Source: Prunus persica
Lineage: Eukaryota; Streptophyta; Magnoliopsida; Rosales; Rosaceae
Reading direction: 5' to 3'
Assembly (NCBI RefSeq): GCF_000346465.2
Contig: NC_034012.1
Coordinates: forward strand, 2,629,134 to 2,693,133
Length of the DNA stretch: 64,000 nt
Each line of letters starts with the position of its first letter. Position 1 is the stretch's first letter. Position numbers and translations under genes: made by a program. Of this stretch, positions 34,901 to 46,729 are shown in pieces. Below the pieces are notes generated by a model. The model made no database searches. It had not been told where the DNA came from and worked only from the letters and a program-made list of their open reading frames with translations.

Positions 34901-35582
34901 CCTTTTTAGATAATTAGATTATATAATCTAAAATCGATGACAAGTTAAACGTAATCACACCAACCTAATAAAATTGGACTAAAATAATTAATTAATATAC
35001 CCATTGTCTCCTTTATGGTAAGTAAATCCTGATATTATGATTATACATTCACATACAATTCTATGTGATGCGGATCACTTACCCTAGTCCACAAGGGTAG
35101 TCCCCGTTGATCATAAATCAATAAATTTGTAGGTCGGTATCATTGACGATTACGATTAGTTCGATCTTTGCAGAATCAGATGGGCATTATAGATCAAACA
35201 ATGACTATGATTAACTTGATATCTAAGGAATGTGGTCGGTAAGATTTCATGCAATCTTACAGTTGATACTTGATAGGAAGCGGGCATAAATTAATTATAA
35301 TTACGGGTAGATTTTTTGGAACATAATCAGAGATAGACTTTGGGTTAAAGTAAAAATATAAAAGCTTAACCTAATTTCACCACTGCCTTCTTTGATTCCT
35401 TCTTTCACTACAACACCCTTTTCATCCGTCTTCTTCCTCCCCTATAACTTCACCCTGGTATTTCTCTTGTAGTGCTTTTCTTTGTTCTTCTTCTTCTTCT
35501 TCTTCTTGTTATTTTTTCTCCTTGAATAATATAATAACTTCATAGATAACCTAATACTTGTATAGATTTATATTGTACAAGC

Positions 35583-36823
35583 ATGTCAATGGGTAGCGGA
35601 AATGGTGGGGAGCTCAACAGCCGCCATGCGTGCGCGGCGTGCCGGCACCAAAGGAAGAAGTGTGACGATGATTGTGTGATGGCTCCATACTTCACAGCAG
35701 AGAAGGAAGAAGCTTTCAGAGCAGTGCACAAGATTTTCGGAGTTAGCAACACGTCAAAGTTGCTAAAAAACCTAGAGGATAAGAACCACAGGGGTAGGGC
35801 TGCGGAGTCTTTCATATGGGAAGCCTGTACGTGGAAGCAAGACCCTGTCAATGGACCTCTAGGTAAGTATAGACAATTAGAAAGAGAGATTGCTCTGCTT
35901 AGAGACGCATTGCAACGACAACAAGAAGAAGAAGAAGAACAAGAAAAGGATTGTTTGGCTTTGCCATCATCCACAGTGGAGCAAGAGTCAATTGCCTTGG
36001 ACCAAGGGAGCAATAATGGTAGTGACATGACTTATGGTTATGCTAATCAAAATTTAGCACCTACTAATGGTACTTATAGTTCTCTGTTACAAGGGCAAGA
36101 GGTCACAGAGAGAAAGGGATTAGTGGATAATAATTGTGTTACAGGTTCTAATTATCAGCCAGCAGTTATTTCACAAGGTGGGCAACAAGCATTAGGGCAA
36201 GGGAGACAAGAGACACAAAGAGTGATTGGATTTGGTCCTCCATTAATGCCATTTGACCCAACAATTCAAGGAGGCAATGGAAGGCCTATGCGATTTCAAG
36301 GACAGGGCAGAGGAATTGCAGGATTGGATTGTGCAATAAATTCTCCTATGGGGCCAAACATATATGGGCAAATTAGAGGCCATGTAGCTTTTGACCCTTC
36401 TCAGAGACAATTTGGGCAAGTGGGTGCAGCTCAGATTGGCCCAAAATTTAGTGAGGGTTTTCCAGGCCACATGAGAGCTATCACCCAAATACAGGATGCT
36501 GGGTTTTTACCTTATCATCATCATCTTCTTCATCATCAGCCAATTCATATACAAAGACAGGGGATGAGCCAAGCTCAAAATCACCATAGTTTTCAACAAT
36601 ACTCTTTCAACAATCACCAGAGTTACGAAAATGGTCAAGGTAAATGTCTTGTTCGTTTAGGAATACATTTTTGGTATGATTATGTACATTTTCCAAAGTT
36701 TGTAACAATAGTGAGAGAGAGAGTGATGAATAATTATTTTATTACTAATTTCTTGACTAAGACGTGTTTATTGTGATTGTAGATGTAGAGCACTTCAATC
36801 AAGTGAAAAGTGAAAGGCGATGA
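35583..36823 (+). CDS. LOB-domain (LBD/AS2-like) transcription factor
   Basis: Two exons (35583-36639 and 36783-36823; 1057+41 nt) encode 365 residues. The LOB domain is at about residues 14-115. It has the CX2CX6CX3C block CAACRHQRKKCDDDC, the GAS block with AVHKIFGVSNTSKLLKNL, and a C-terminal coiled region KYRQLEREIALLRDALQ with Leu spacing typical of class I members. A Glu-rich run EEEEEQEK and a long Gln/Gly/His-rich tail follow; both are low in complexity. LBD proteins are plant-specific nuclear regulators of lateral organ, root and pollen development. The large tail resembles LBD22/LBD27-type proteins, but that subgroup call is tentative. Without splicing, reading through the GTAAAT donor at 36640 gives a 397-residue form with an unrelated end; the spliced end DVEHFNQVKSERR is preferred. 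ATG at 35583 and at 35589 are both plausible starts. Confidence 0.9.
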
Positions 36824-38416
36824 AAGATGCAAAGTGATTCCTTTAGTTATAGCATCTATATACTTTTTTGGTGAAATTATTTCATCCTCATTATTTACGA
36901 GGATCATGTGGATCAATCCACAACTCATTTTAATTGAAAAGTTATTGAACGTAATGTCTCCTTCATATTAATCATTATTTTTTTTTATTCTATTGTTTAA
37001 CTTTAATAGTCATTAATCTTTAGTCGGTTTGATTTTTGGATTTGATCCCATCTTAACAAGAAATATTCCATAGCTTATGTGTGTGCAAGGTCGATTCACA
37101 CACAAGAGGTGCGAACCTAGGTTTGACGTGTTTACCAACAATTTGATAAAAAAAGAAAAATTAGTCATCTATTATTAAAGGTAACTCATTAACTAATTCT
37201 GTTTTATTGGCATAATTTAATGTCATTATAAGTGGACATATACCTTGTGGTGTATTTCTCTGTGTAGTTACTATACTTTCATATTTTTATTAACTTTTTT
37301 TTTGAGTAGTTTATACCTTTATAACTGATGATCTTGGTGCCTAAGCTATGAATACAATTATCGCTTTACTCTAAAATACAAACAAACATAGTCTTCATGT
37401 TCATCCAGTTCAACGCACGTGAGCTATCAGTAGTCTTTAATTGTCCCCCATCTTCAATGTTCACGAAAATTTTAGGACTCTGTTATTGTTGCTTCCTTTT
37501 GATTTGAAGTCTTTTCATCATTCTTAAACAAATGGTTGAAAAGTCAAGGTGTGATCGAATTAGGGTCAATTTCAAAAGGACCTACCAACTTAGAAAAGTA
37601 TAATGTACGACCGTGATGACGTCATATACACAAAAAGTTGAAAAAAATGGGATAATATATATGACCAATTTTATGGTCATCCCAAATCCACCAAGACACG
37701 TCTTCATGCACTCGTTGCGTAGAGTCACACACCTTGTTGACTTTACCAACCCATTACCCCATATCATGTGAAGAAGCTAATCCATACTTTTCCACTGTAT
37801 TGCATCTGAATTGCCAAATTATTTTTATAGAAAAATAATTATATAAGTCGATTATCTATCGTTTTCGTAATGTATTTCTAATTTTAGATACATAAATAAC
37901 ATTTGTCCGCACAGTAGAACATGTTGGATTAAAGTTATGTTATGAAGACAGTCTTTTGAGGAGCAATATATCACCTCTTCAACCCATCTCTGGGGCATCG
38001 ATCCTTTTAAACCCCAAAATCACCCGAAGAGCCTATACCGAAAAAAACCTCTGAATTTCAAAATTTTCCATTTTCAGTTCATGCTTGGTATGATTATTTT
38101 GGGAGAAAAAAAAAAGAATTATAGGAGTGGGGGAATGTGTATTATCAAGGGAAGCCAAGGGCAAAAGTCGGTCACCACCTAACAATCAAGTGGTGGAAAA
38201 TTAGTCCAAATTCTATCTTTGTTGGTTTCTATCAACTCCCTCGTGCCAATAAAAATTCTTTGACCCCACGTTTGTCCCCTATTTTAGTCCAACGTTATAT
38301 GCAAGTGGAGAGCCATATGTCACAATCTTGAAAGCTTTTCTTTTTCCAATTCAAAAGGCTCCTTATAAGAGAGGAGGAGGAGAAGAAGAAGAAAACTTAG
38401 GAAGAACTAGGAAGCC
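36824..38416 (+). other. Spacer and promoter region upstream of the first ERF gene
   Basis: LBD 3' UTR followed by AT-rich spacer. A TATA-like box (ttataaga, 38363-38370) lies about 50 nt before the ERF ATG, in a purine-rich leader. Short ORFs (37582-37767, 38137-38331) show no domain. Confidence 0.45.
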
Positions 38417-38980
38417 ATGGTTTCAGCCTCCACGCAAAATGAGCTACCATTGAATGAGAATGACTCACAAGACATGGTCATATACCAAGTCCTAAATGAA
38501 GCCATGGTTATCAACCCCTCATTCTTGCCACAAAGACACCAAATAAACCACCAACCAAATGGCCTCGAACCCTCTAAGAACATTGGGAAGAAGCACTATA
38601 GAGGCGTGAGGCGGCGCCCTTGGGGCAAATATGCTGCTGAAATCCGTGACTCTGCACGACACGGTGCGCGTGTATGGTTAGGAACATTTAGCACAGCCGA
38701 AGAAGCTGCCTTGGCATACGATCGAGCAGCTTTTAGAATGAGAGGTACTAAGGCCCTGCTTAATTTCCCACCTGATGTAGTGGCTGCATCATCTTCGCCA
38801 TCGTCTTCAATTCATAGAGTTAGGCCAAGTTTTAGTGTACCCTGCAGCTCAAATAGTAATAGCACAACTTCAGACTCAAGTGGCAGCTCTAGTTTGCTTT
38901 CAATTGGGACACCAAGATCAGAATCTCAGAGCAACACAAGTAATGTGGAGGCACAAAATACGCAGGGTCCAATCATCTAG
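38417..38980 (+). CDS. ERF transcription factor (AP2/ERF, group IX-like)
   Basis: This intronless gene encodes 187 residues. One AP2/ERF domain lies at about residues 60-117: [50 protein letters not shown] and KALLNFP. The Ala and Asp of the WLGTF(..)EEAALAYD pattern that mark ERF rather than DREB are present, so GCC-box binding is expected. The region after the domain is Ser-rich ([23 protein letters not shown]), probably disordered. No EAR repression motif is seen. Group IX members are induced by jasmonate, ethylene or pathogens. It is convergent with a second ERF about 1.5 kb away whose domain is very similar. The start is the only ATG near the domain in frame and follows a TATA-like element. 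Confidence 0.92.
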   Translation: MVSASTQNELPLNENDSQDMVIYQVLNEAMVINPSFLPQRHQINHQPNGLEPSKNIGKKHYRGVRRRPWGKYAAEIRDSARHGARVWLGTFSTAEEAALAYDRAAFRMRGTKALLNFPPDVVAASSSPSSSIHRVRPSFSVPCSSNSNSTTSDSSGSSSLLSIGTPRSESQSNTSNVEAQNTQGPII

Positions 38981-40482
38981 AAAGGTTCTGTCTTTTTTCA
39001 TTTCTGTCTACCAAAGCATTAGGACATTAAATTTCATCTCATATAGTAAGTTGCAGAGCTGAAGGTGTGTGGGAAAGTGTGTAAGTTTTTTTTCTTCTTC
39101 TCTAATTAGCCAGTTTCTTGTCATAGCCTGTGTATATTAGTTTTGCATGGTTTGTGTATGCTTTGTTGCTTTGCCAACACTCACAAACACACAAATGTAA
39201 TTCACAGCAAAAGAGGTACAGAAATGTACTGCCGCAAGAAGTGAACTTTATTGGTTTGTATTGTCATAAGAGGGCCAGTAAGGCCAGAAAGATGCAGAGT
39301 TATGGGTGAAAAAGAAAGACCTAGAAGACTGAATCAGTTGGAATTTTTGTGTTAATGCCATCTTTTATTTTCTGGTTTTGGAAATGAAGGCAATCTGTTT
39401 GTGGAAACTAACTTCATGAGAAAAAGATGAAATTGATGAGAACCAATAAGCATATGGTTCCACAGAATGGGAACAGAAACAATCTTCAACCTGTTCACAT
39501 TTGACAGTCATTCTTTACTTGGTATACTTGTCAAACGGGCCAGCATTTGGTTGGTGGGTATACAATATAAAAACTTTTTGGCCTCGTTTGTTATAGAGGA
39601 TTAGACTAGCAAAATGCCTACAATTCCGTGTTTAATTGATATACAATTAATTACCAGTTTGGTTAATTAAGTCCTACCTAATCCCATAGTATTTTTTTTC
39701 TTTTTTTTTTTATTCCTTTTGTTCTATTCTATTAGAAGTTGAACCCAAAACCTCCATCTTGACCAGGTATAACTTGGGAGAGCTATCTAATTTCATATTC
39801 AAAGTAAATATAATATCCCTTGCAGAGGCCAAAATTGTAATGGCCAATCAACCTCCATTTTACTTAAAGTAGGAGAATGGTAATTCATAATAGACTAAAC
39901 TTGGACAATACATTTTAAAATTTTCTTATTATAAAAGGGGAAGAAAAAAAGTAATTAGATAAGTTGAAGGTATGGTAGGGTTGACCTTGAATAGGGAGAC
40001 AAAAAAAAGTAATTATAAAAAATTAAGGTCGGTTTATAGTGGGTGGCTTTGCTTTATTTTTTCCTTTTAATTATGAAAAGATGGTTGAGCATGTGAAAAT
40101 AGATAGACATGAGATAGAGATGGTGAATTTGAACTTGGCATCTCTTCTTTAAAAAGAGAGATTTGACAAATAATTGAATTGAACTATTACATTGAAACCT
40201 TTATGTCTCTGTTTAGAATCTGTTCTGATATGTTATATCATTTTCCAACTTTTTTCTTTTTATCTCCCTCTCCCTCTGAACAAATTATGCAACCTTAACT
40301 TAGCACCTTGTTGATCAATGTTGCAAAATACATGGGAAATTTGGTGATTTATATGATGTTATGCTAACTCTTCCTCTAAGGCTAGTTTGAAAGAAAAAAA
40401 ATACCTTATACAGCATCTCCTTGACTAGCAACTACAAAGAATGTTTAGAGACAGACAGAAGCATTCATGTACAAGATTTTTG
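38981..40482. other. Spacer between the two convergent ERF genes
   Basis: Contains both 3' UTRs and AT-rich DNA. A minus-strand tRNA-like, A-tailed segment near 39690-39790 (ttcaacttc after ggttttggg on that strand) may be a SINE relic. No ORF with a domain was found. Confidence 0.4.
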
Positions 40483-41277
40483 TCAAAAAGAAGACAGCAA
40501 ACTGTCCAAATAATCACTTCCCAGGTCTTGGAACTCAAACACATCAAATTCATCCCCCAACATGTTTTGCATGCTTGCCTTCCTTTTCAATGCAGGTTTT
40601 CCATCAGTCATTGCCTCAACACTTTCTTCCCACTCCCTCAATGCTCGCTTCCGCGAATTCGAAACATTTGTGGATGAGCAGATGTTGAAGCAATCCAACC
40701 CCATAGCCTTTGCAACTGTTTCAAGAGGGAAGTTGAGATTGGCTTTTGAGCCTCTGATTCTCAAAGCAGCCTTGTCATAAGCCAAAGCTGCCTCCTCTGC
40801 AGTCTCGAAAGTCCCAAGCCAAACTCTAGCTCCTTTTCTTGTTGAGTCTCTAATTTCTGCTGCATACTTACCCCATGGCCGCCTCCTAACTCCGCGGTAG
40901 TGCTTCATAATTTCCACTTTCTCTCTTCTCTTCTCAACCTTTGCTTCAAATTCTGCGTTTGCAGCCCCATTGCCTTCTAACTTGACATTGCTTGACACCT
41001 CCATATTGTGTCCAGGAACAACACAACTGTCAAGAAGCTCTTCCCAGGCCTCAGTTCCCATTGATATCCACCTACCTAGACTTGGTAGCCTTTCTAGAAT
41101 TTCCATTGACCCTCCTCTCCCATCAAGAGGAGGCAGTTCTTTCCAGGGTTTAGACAACTCTGTTGTCTTTTTTGCTTCTTCTTTCACTCCATCCACACCG
41201 ATAAAGCTCGCCCACACGTTCTCTAGAATAGCTTCAGATGCAACCTGTGCTGCATGAGGATCACTATGTACAGCCAT
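40483..41277 (-). CDS. ERF transcription factor (AP2/ERF, group IX-like)
   Basis: This intronless gene encodes 264 residues from [20 protein letters not shown]; an upstream in-frame ATG at 41292 would add five residues. The N-terminal ~120 residues carry an acidic/aromatic segment, [14 protein letters not shown]. The AP2/ERF domain is at about residues 131-188: [37 protein letters not shown] and [11 protein letters not shown]. The C-terminus has a basic patch (KPALKRKAS) as a likely nuclear signal and ends [19 protein letters not shown], an acidic motif like the activation motif of group IX ERFs. It probably activates GCC-box genes in defence or jasmonate/ethylene signalling; that is family inference. 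A TATA-like ttatatt lies near 41355-41362 on the minus strand. Confidence 0.92.
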   Translation of the reverse strand: MAVHSDPHAAQVASEAILENVWASFIGVDGVKEEAKKTTELSKPWKELPPLDGRGGSMEILERLPSLGRWISMGTEAWEELLDSCVVPGHNMEVSSNVKLEGNGAANAEFEAKVEKRREKVEIMKHYRGVRRRPWGKYAAEIRDSTRKGARVWLGTFETAEEAALAYDKAALRIRGSKANLNFPLETVAKAMGLDCFNICSSTNVSNSRKRALREWEESVEAMTDGKPALKRKASMQNMLGDEFDVFEFQDLGSDYLDSLLSSF

Positions 41278-43025
41278 GTTACCAAATCTCAAACCAACTC
41301 TCTCACTTTCTCACAAAGTAGATATGAGGGGAGAGAGAAGATTGAGAATTGGGGAATATAAAGCACTAAAAATAGACGCGTGAACAGCTAAGATATATAT
41401 GCTTTTGTGCTCTAAATTATGAATGGGAACTCAGCTGCAAACTTGTAGCTCAATCCAGCTGCTAAATTCATGCAGGATTTTAGGACTTAATTGCTTAAAA
41501 TAAGAAGAGGGATTAATTTTTAAAGTCTCCCACATCGACTTGTGCGGTTGTTCTAATCATTTGCGCGGCTTTATCGATGTAGATTGTAGATTCTATGTAC
41601 TTGGCATTTTATATTTTTCAAACCTCCCTCAAATTCATGAAGATTGCATAAGAAACAGAGCAGAAGAAGAATTGAAAGCTGGCTAGAGTATAATAAGTTG
41701 AATTTTAATTGGCACGTTTACACCTCTCCCTATTAAACAATCCTAATTCTCATTGACATCATTTTTTTTAAATCTCTCGTCCCACAGAGACTGCTAGTTT
41801 TAAAGTTGAAAAGTGCCACCCTTTCTTCGAAGGACATTATAAAGTGATTTAAGTTTTGACTTATGATGATCCTTTCTGCTAATACATCTGCATAAACTTA
41901 TTTGGTTCTAGAAAAATCGGGAGAAATGGCGAAATCGAAAACTCTCTGCTAAGCAAACAATCAGACCCTTAGGCCTTAGCCAAGAGACCCAGAAGGGCAG
42001 AGCAGAAGCAGGTGATCGAACACGGTATCCAATAAGCTGGCATATCTTAGAGCACAAGAATTGCCAGCTTTGATTAAGAAGAAGGTGCATTAATAAAGCT
42101 ATCAATGTCACAAAGAAGCCGCACGCTTCACCTTAGAATATTAATTAATAAAAATAATTTGAACCAAAAAACAAAGAAAGAAAGAAAGAAAAGATAATGA
42201 AAATAATAAGGGCTGAGAGGACAAAAGGGGAGGTTTGATTGCTGAAGATCAAAGCAAGGGATGTTGTTGTTACACAGATGCGGCGTATTAACATGTTTTA
42301 TTGTTTGTTTTTTTGAAGTGGAGAAACTTGTGCAGCAAGGGATCGCAAAAATCAATGGGTGCATTTGAATGAGCCGTGTTAGAAAGAAATGTATGCAGTA
42401 GAGCCAAAGGGGTTTGACTTTGATCACCTCTCTTTGCTTCCATTGGTGGTCAAATCAGCACATATTCTTTGCAAGATTAAAATCTGTTTGGTAACCCTCG
42501 CTGACTTTAGTGAAGAGTACCAAGAGGCTTGGACATTCGGCTTAGTCTGTGAGAGAATTGGGCTACAATTTTTTATTGAGGCCCATCTTTTAGTCATATA
42601 CTTGGGCTCTTTTGCATAGTTGGTACCCGCACTACTTTACGTTTTAAGTATTTCTTGTCTTTATACAACTCTTTTGGTGGTTATCAATGAGGTGTCGGTT
42701 CGACTTGCCTAAATTTTTGGTGGGCTTCTAAATGATCTTGGATTCAAGCTCGTGCATATTTCTTGTATGTGTGAGTTTTCCTCCCTCCTTTCTCAATATT
42801 AAGCAAACAAATAAAAAAACTTAAGGGGTGGTTGATAAATTCATTGATTGATTTCTGAAAACGAGTTGATGTTCCAACAAATCTCTGCAAATCTTTTTGT
42901 GGCAGATCAATGCAAGTACTTGAAACCAAATGATACTATTAATAGCAATTAGTGTAGTTATCATTTTGAGATGGTAATGTTGTAGGCTTGTGTTGGTTAA
43001 TGATAATAATATACATACTTTGCCC
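41278..43025. other. Spacer upstream of the minus-strand ERF gene
   Basis: ERF promoter side plus AT-rich DNA. A short stretch at 41926-42130 starts like a coding sequence (ATGGCGAAATCGAAAAC) but meets a stop after eight codons and shows several more stops, so it could be an old processed pseudogene; its parent is not recognised. ORFs at 42128-42427 and 42389-42619 have no domains. Confidence 0.35.
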
Positions 43026-43538
43026 TAGGAGTGGGCATCAATCTAGGCAAACCAAACTAGCACAATTTGGTTTGATTTTGACCAAGAAAAAAATCAAACA
43101 ATTTAAAAATTAAACCGGACTATATATGATTTAGTTTAATTTGATTTTGAGCTTTTATAAACCGACTTAAAACAAATAGGACCGTTTATGTGTATATTTA
43201 TTTATTTATATTACATTTTACATGTATAATACTCTAATTAGTTAATAACTATATATGGATATTTGAATTGAGCTATATTAGTTATTGAAATTTGAAGTTT
43301 TATAGCACGTTGAGCTTGATGATGGTTTCATACTCTAGAAAATGATTTACGTATGAAGCAAGTTGTGAATTTGTTGGTTATAATTGGTCTAACAATGGTG
43401 AAAAAATGTAAAAAGAAAGGGAATTCGGTTTCCTAAATGAATTTTGTTAAAACTAAACCGAACTAACCGTTATATCGTAATTGGTTCGGTCGTAGTTTTG
43501 AGGTGAAACATATCCAATCTAGAAAGTGCCCACCCCTA
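43026..43538. mobile_element. hAT-like MITE
   Basis: Ends are inverted: taggagtgggca at the left and tgcccacccccta-type (tgcccacccta-like, cccaccccta) at the right. Flanks ctttgccc and ctttgaat agree at five of eight positions, an eroded 8-bp target-site duplication. The interior is AT-rich and repeats aaaccgaac/ggttcggt-type motifs without a transposase. Confidence 0.6.
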
Positions 43539-43939
43539 CTTTGAATCTTTTTTTAAAACATATATTTTACCAAGTCTTTAAGTCGTGTATGGAAAACAAA
43601 AATATTATTGAAAAATATGTATGTATATGTCTAATACAAGTAATCAATAGGAAAATACTAAATTTTTTTTATACAGGTAATAACTCTAGAAAAGTAAAAA
43701 ATCAAAAGGGGACAATAGAGACTCGGGTAATTCCCTAATAGTAATGGATAAAGCTCCAAATTACTCTTATCGATAAACAAAAATAGGTAAATTATTTTAT
43801 TTAAAAAAGGATCCCAATATATATTCAAAGACTATAGCCATGGCTATACATTTTAAAGATTTTTTTTTAAAAAAAAAGGACAGTTATACACTTCAAATAT
43901 TCAAAGTGTATAGCCGCATGGCTATACTGTTTATGAAAA

Positions 43940-44450
43940 TTTGCTCTCTTATATAATCCATAGCCTTCCTAATTACTCTTCTTCTCACTTTTGAATTCAG
44001 CTTCTCAATCATCCAAACTAACTCCCTCTCTCATGGCTTTGCAGTGGAGAGCATCATAACAAGTCCTCTTGATAAGAGCTGTCAAGAAATATGGCGTTTT
44101 AAAATTAAATTCTGTATCTAATGTTGTTGGCACTCGATCTGCCAGGGAATACAAGCTCAATTGTATGCATGCTTTGATCCTCGCATAAAACATGAATTTT
44201 TCATGTTTTATGCGAGAATCAAGGCATGCATAGCTTGTATTCCGTGACAAATTCAGTGACAACCGCATTATATACAAAATCCCATTTTAAAATGTCATAA
44301 TTCTTAACAGCTCTCATCAGAGGGCCTGTTCTGATGCTCTCCACTGCAAAGCCATCAGAAAGGAAGTGAGTTTGGATGACTAGGAGCAGAATTCAGACGT
44401 GAGAAGAAGAGTAAATTTGGAAGGCTATGGATTATATAGGAGAGCAAAGC
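43940..44450. repeat. Long inverted repeat, about 250-bp arms with almost no loop
   Basis: The left arm runs from ttgctctcttatataatcc through atggctttgcagtggagag to cgcataaaacatgaa. The right arm is its reverse complement at roughly 80-85% by eye. The centre is near 44198 with a loop of only a few bases. Each arm contains what looks like a leader followed by ATGGCTTTGCAGTGGAGAGC, so the repeat may be an inverted duplication of the 5' end of a gene. A transcript would fold into a long hairpin. The ORF at 44005-44277 is a by-product. Confidence 0.8.
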
Positions 44451-45599
44451 TTTTATTTATTATTTTTTTTTAAAGGAAGAAAGCAACGGCTAAATTTTTT
44501 TTTGAAGGAAGAAGAGGGAGCAACATCTAAAAAAAAATTTGAATATTGAAAACCTTTGACAATTGAGAGCAACAACTAAATTTTTTTTTGAGAAATTTGC
44601 ATAAATACCACCTTAACTAATAGGGGTGGGCGTGTTTACCACCCAAAGAATAAAATTTGACTGATTACTACCTAGATTTCAACTTTAGTGCAAATCTACC
44701 ACCTCGATTAAACAGAAAATCTATGTTAAATAAAGTTATGTAAAGACAATTTTGTCAATTACTATGCACTTAAAAAAATAGAAGAAATTAAAAACAAAAA
44801 CAACCCCACCTCAAGTCCTATGGTAGCCCGCCCCACCCACTGCTCAACAAACTCTCTTCTCTCTCCCTTCTATCAATTAGTTTCAACAGAAATTAAAGAG
44901 TAGAACATAAAAATAAGGATAGTGGCAGATGCAAGATTGTGACCTCACAGGGTCATAGTATAAAAATGTCAAAAAATATTGAGAAAAAAATAACACTAAA
45001 AAGATAGTGCTTTCACATATAACAATCAACCAGATGTGATCAATCACTGTTAAATTGCATATTCAATACGAAGATAAACTTTAATTTACTAATGAAACCA
45101 TGAGAAAGGGAAAAAAAAAAAAAAATCTTATTTCTTTGTTACGAACGAACAAAACAATCAATGATGTAGTACACTATAATTCTTGAGCCACGGATAGGCT
45201 AAATGGCTATTAAAAATTAAATAATCTTCCCCAGCCAAATTTTCTAAAAAATATCATAGCACAAGCCATTAAATGTGAATTCTCAAGAGGACAAGGGAAA
45301 TCTACATGTGGTGGCAAAACAATTTCTACGTAACAGGAACTCAAAAGTTAGAGCAAGACATCGAAGAATTGAGGAAATCCCAAAAACCAATACCCATTTG
45401 ATCATGCTACTTTACTTTTTTCCCATCACTTTTTCATTGATGAAAATGCATTGCTACTTGACTTGAAGTCAAACACATATATGTTTATCGCTCAACCATT
45501 TGATTTGAGCATGCCTGTTCATAAATAGATAGCTCTCCCGCTTTAACTTCCATAGATGATTCTTTAGCTAAGAGTGCACACAAAACATATCAAAACATT
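44451..45599. other. Repeat-rich spacer
   Basis: AT-rich DNA with homopolymer runs. The stretch at 44590-44750 (aaataccaccttaac, gggtgggcg, ctaccacctcga) looks like a dispersed-repeat fragment. No gene is supported. Confidence 0.35.
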
Positions 45600-45746
45600 A
45601 TGGGGAACGTATCGATTGGCATGCTCTCGAAACTAGTAGTAGTTATGCTGCTGTTTCATCTTGTTTGTTGGGTTCGGGGGAATCCGCTGGGTACTTTAAT
45701 TATCTGGCCCAAAACAGTGTCATTTTGCCCGAGTTGTTTAAAATAA
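45600..45746 (+). CDS. Possible small secreted peptide
   Basis: This short ORF of 48 residues follows a TATA-like ataaata (45520-45527) and a leader of about 70 nt. It starts MGNVSIGMLSKLVVVMLLFH, with a hydrophobic core (KLVVVMLLFHLVCWV) like a signal peptide ending at VRG. The mature part is about 22 residues and ends in CPSC plus LK. I recognise no peptide family. It could be chance coding, or the start of a gene whose later exons decayed: the open segment at about 45789-45940 downstream (SSKRSLQQLRGTFKPIS in one frame) also looks codon-like. Confidence 0.3.
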   Translation: MGNVSIGMLSKLVVVMLLFHLVCWVRGNPLGTLIIWPKTVSFCPSCLK

Positions 45747-46729
45747 ATAAATAAGACAGCTGCACTGTGCTTAGCACAGCGCTTTCTCTTTCAGCGATTT
45801 CGTCGAACACCTGGTGTGCAGCTCCAAGAGGTCGCTCCAGCAGCTCCGAGGGACCTTCAAGCCTATTTCCATGGCTTCCAAGAGGTCGTGCTACCCCGAC
45901 GACCCCACTGTGGCTCCGCCACTGTTGGTGGGTACGATCATCTGATTTGTGAGGTGGTGTGTTTATGTATAGGAATGGGCTTTTGACTGGCGTGGAGAAA
46001 GGATGGAAAGCTGTTCACAAAGTTGGTAGAATATATGTATTGCCTTGCCTCTCAAGTGATAGTGCTGCTGGGGAGAGAAAAAAACAAATAGAAGAGGGAG
46101 AGGGGGTCCAAACTGAGCAAATTCTATCTACGCAATTACATACAATTGTTAATTTTATTCCTCCTCTTCCCTACATTATGCTTGTTCTGTTCCAAAGTGG
46201 CTTGCTATATTCCTAATTTTATTGTTTCTAATCATTCATTATATCTAAATCAAGAATTTTGTGACTGGTTATTGTTAGAGAATGTAGAGCAATAGAAAAT
46301 TCTGAATTACATCTTGAAGCTGGAAATTACATGCCATGTTCTGCTGGAATAATATTCTATATTTAGTTGCATCAATCCAAGAAAAGCAACCTAAAAGTCC
46401 ATGCAATGACATGACTCATTGATCACTTATATACATATGTAAATATGCATTTAAGATTCATGAGTAAGGACGACAAGTTGTAGATCTAAGTCTTAATCAA
46501 GTACTAAACTAAACTAGCTCAACAAACGTTACATCAATCAAACTGAGCAATGCATAAAGTAAAGCTGCCGCATGCATGCCTAAAATTTGAATTACCTTCT
46601 AGACCATTTCCTCGGCCGCCTAGAAGAAGAAGAAGCGTCAGCAGCGCAGCAGTCTCTTTTCATCCATTTTCCCTTGGCCTCTTTGATGAAACTAGTGTAT
46701 GTGTATGTGTACGCTGCTGCTCTTCCGCT

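Larger units (their letters stand above)
29033..35582. other. Long gene-free interval upstream of WOX and LBD genes
   Basis: About 6.5 kb without a supportable gene. It holds the divergent upstream regions of the WOX (-) and LBD (+) genes, GA microsatellites at 29694-29711 and 31539-31577, a SINE-like relic at 31910-31996, and a TTTA run near 34664-34683. ORFs of 60-110 codons here (for example 30073-30405) lack domains. A segment near 30685 (aaatctcacatcggga) resembles an eroded LTR end. Confidence 0.5.

Noticed and set aside
36640..36776. Unspliced C-terminus of the LBD gene (397 residues)
   Set aside because: It begins at a good GTAAAT donor, is AT-rich and hydrophobic, and a matching acceptor at 36782 gives a short charged end in frame.
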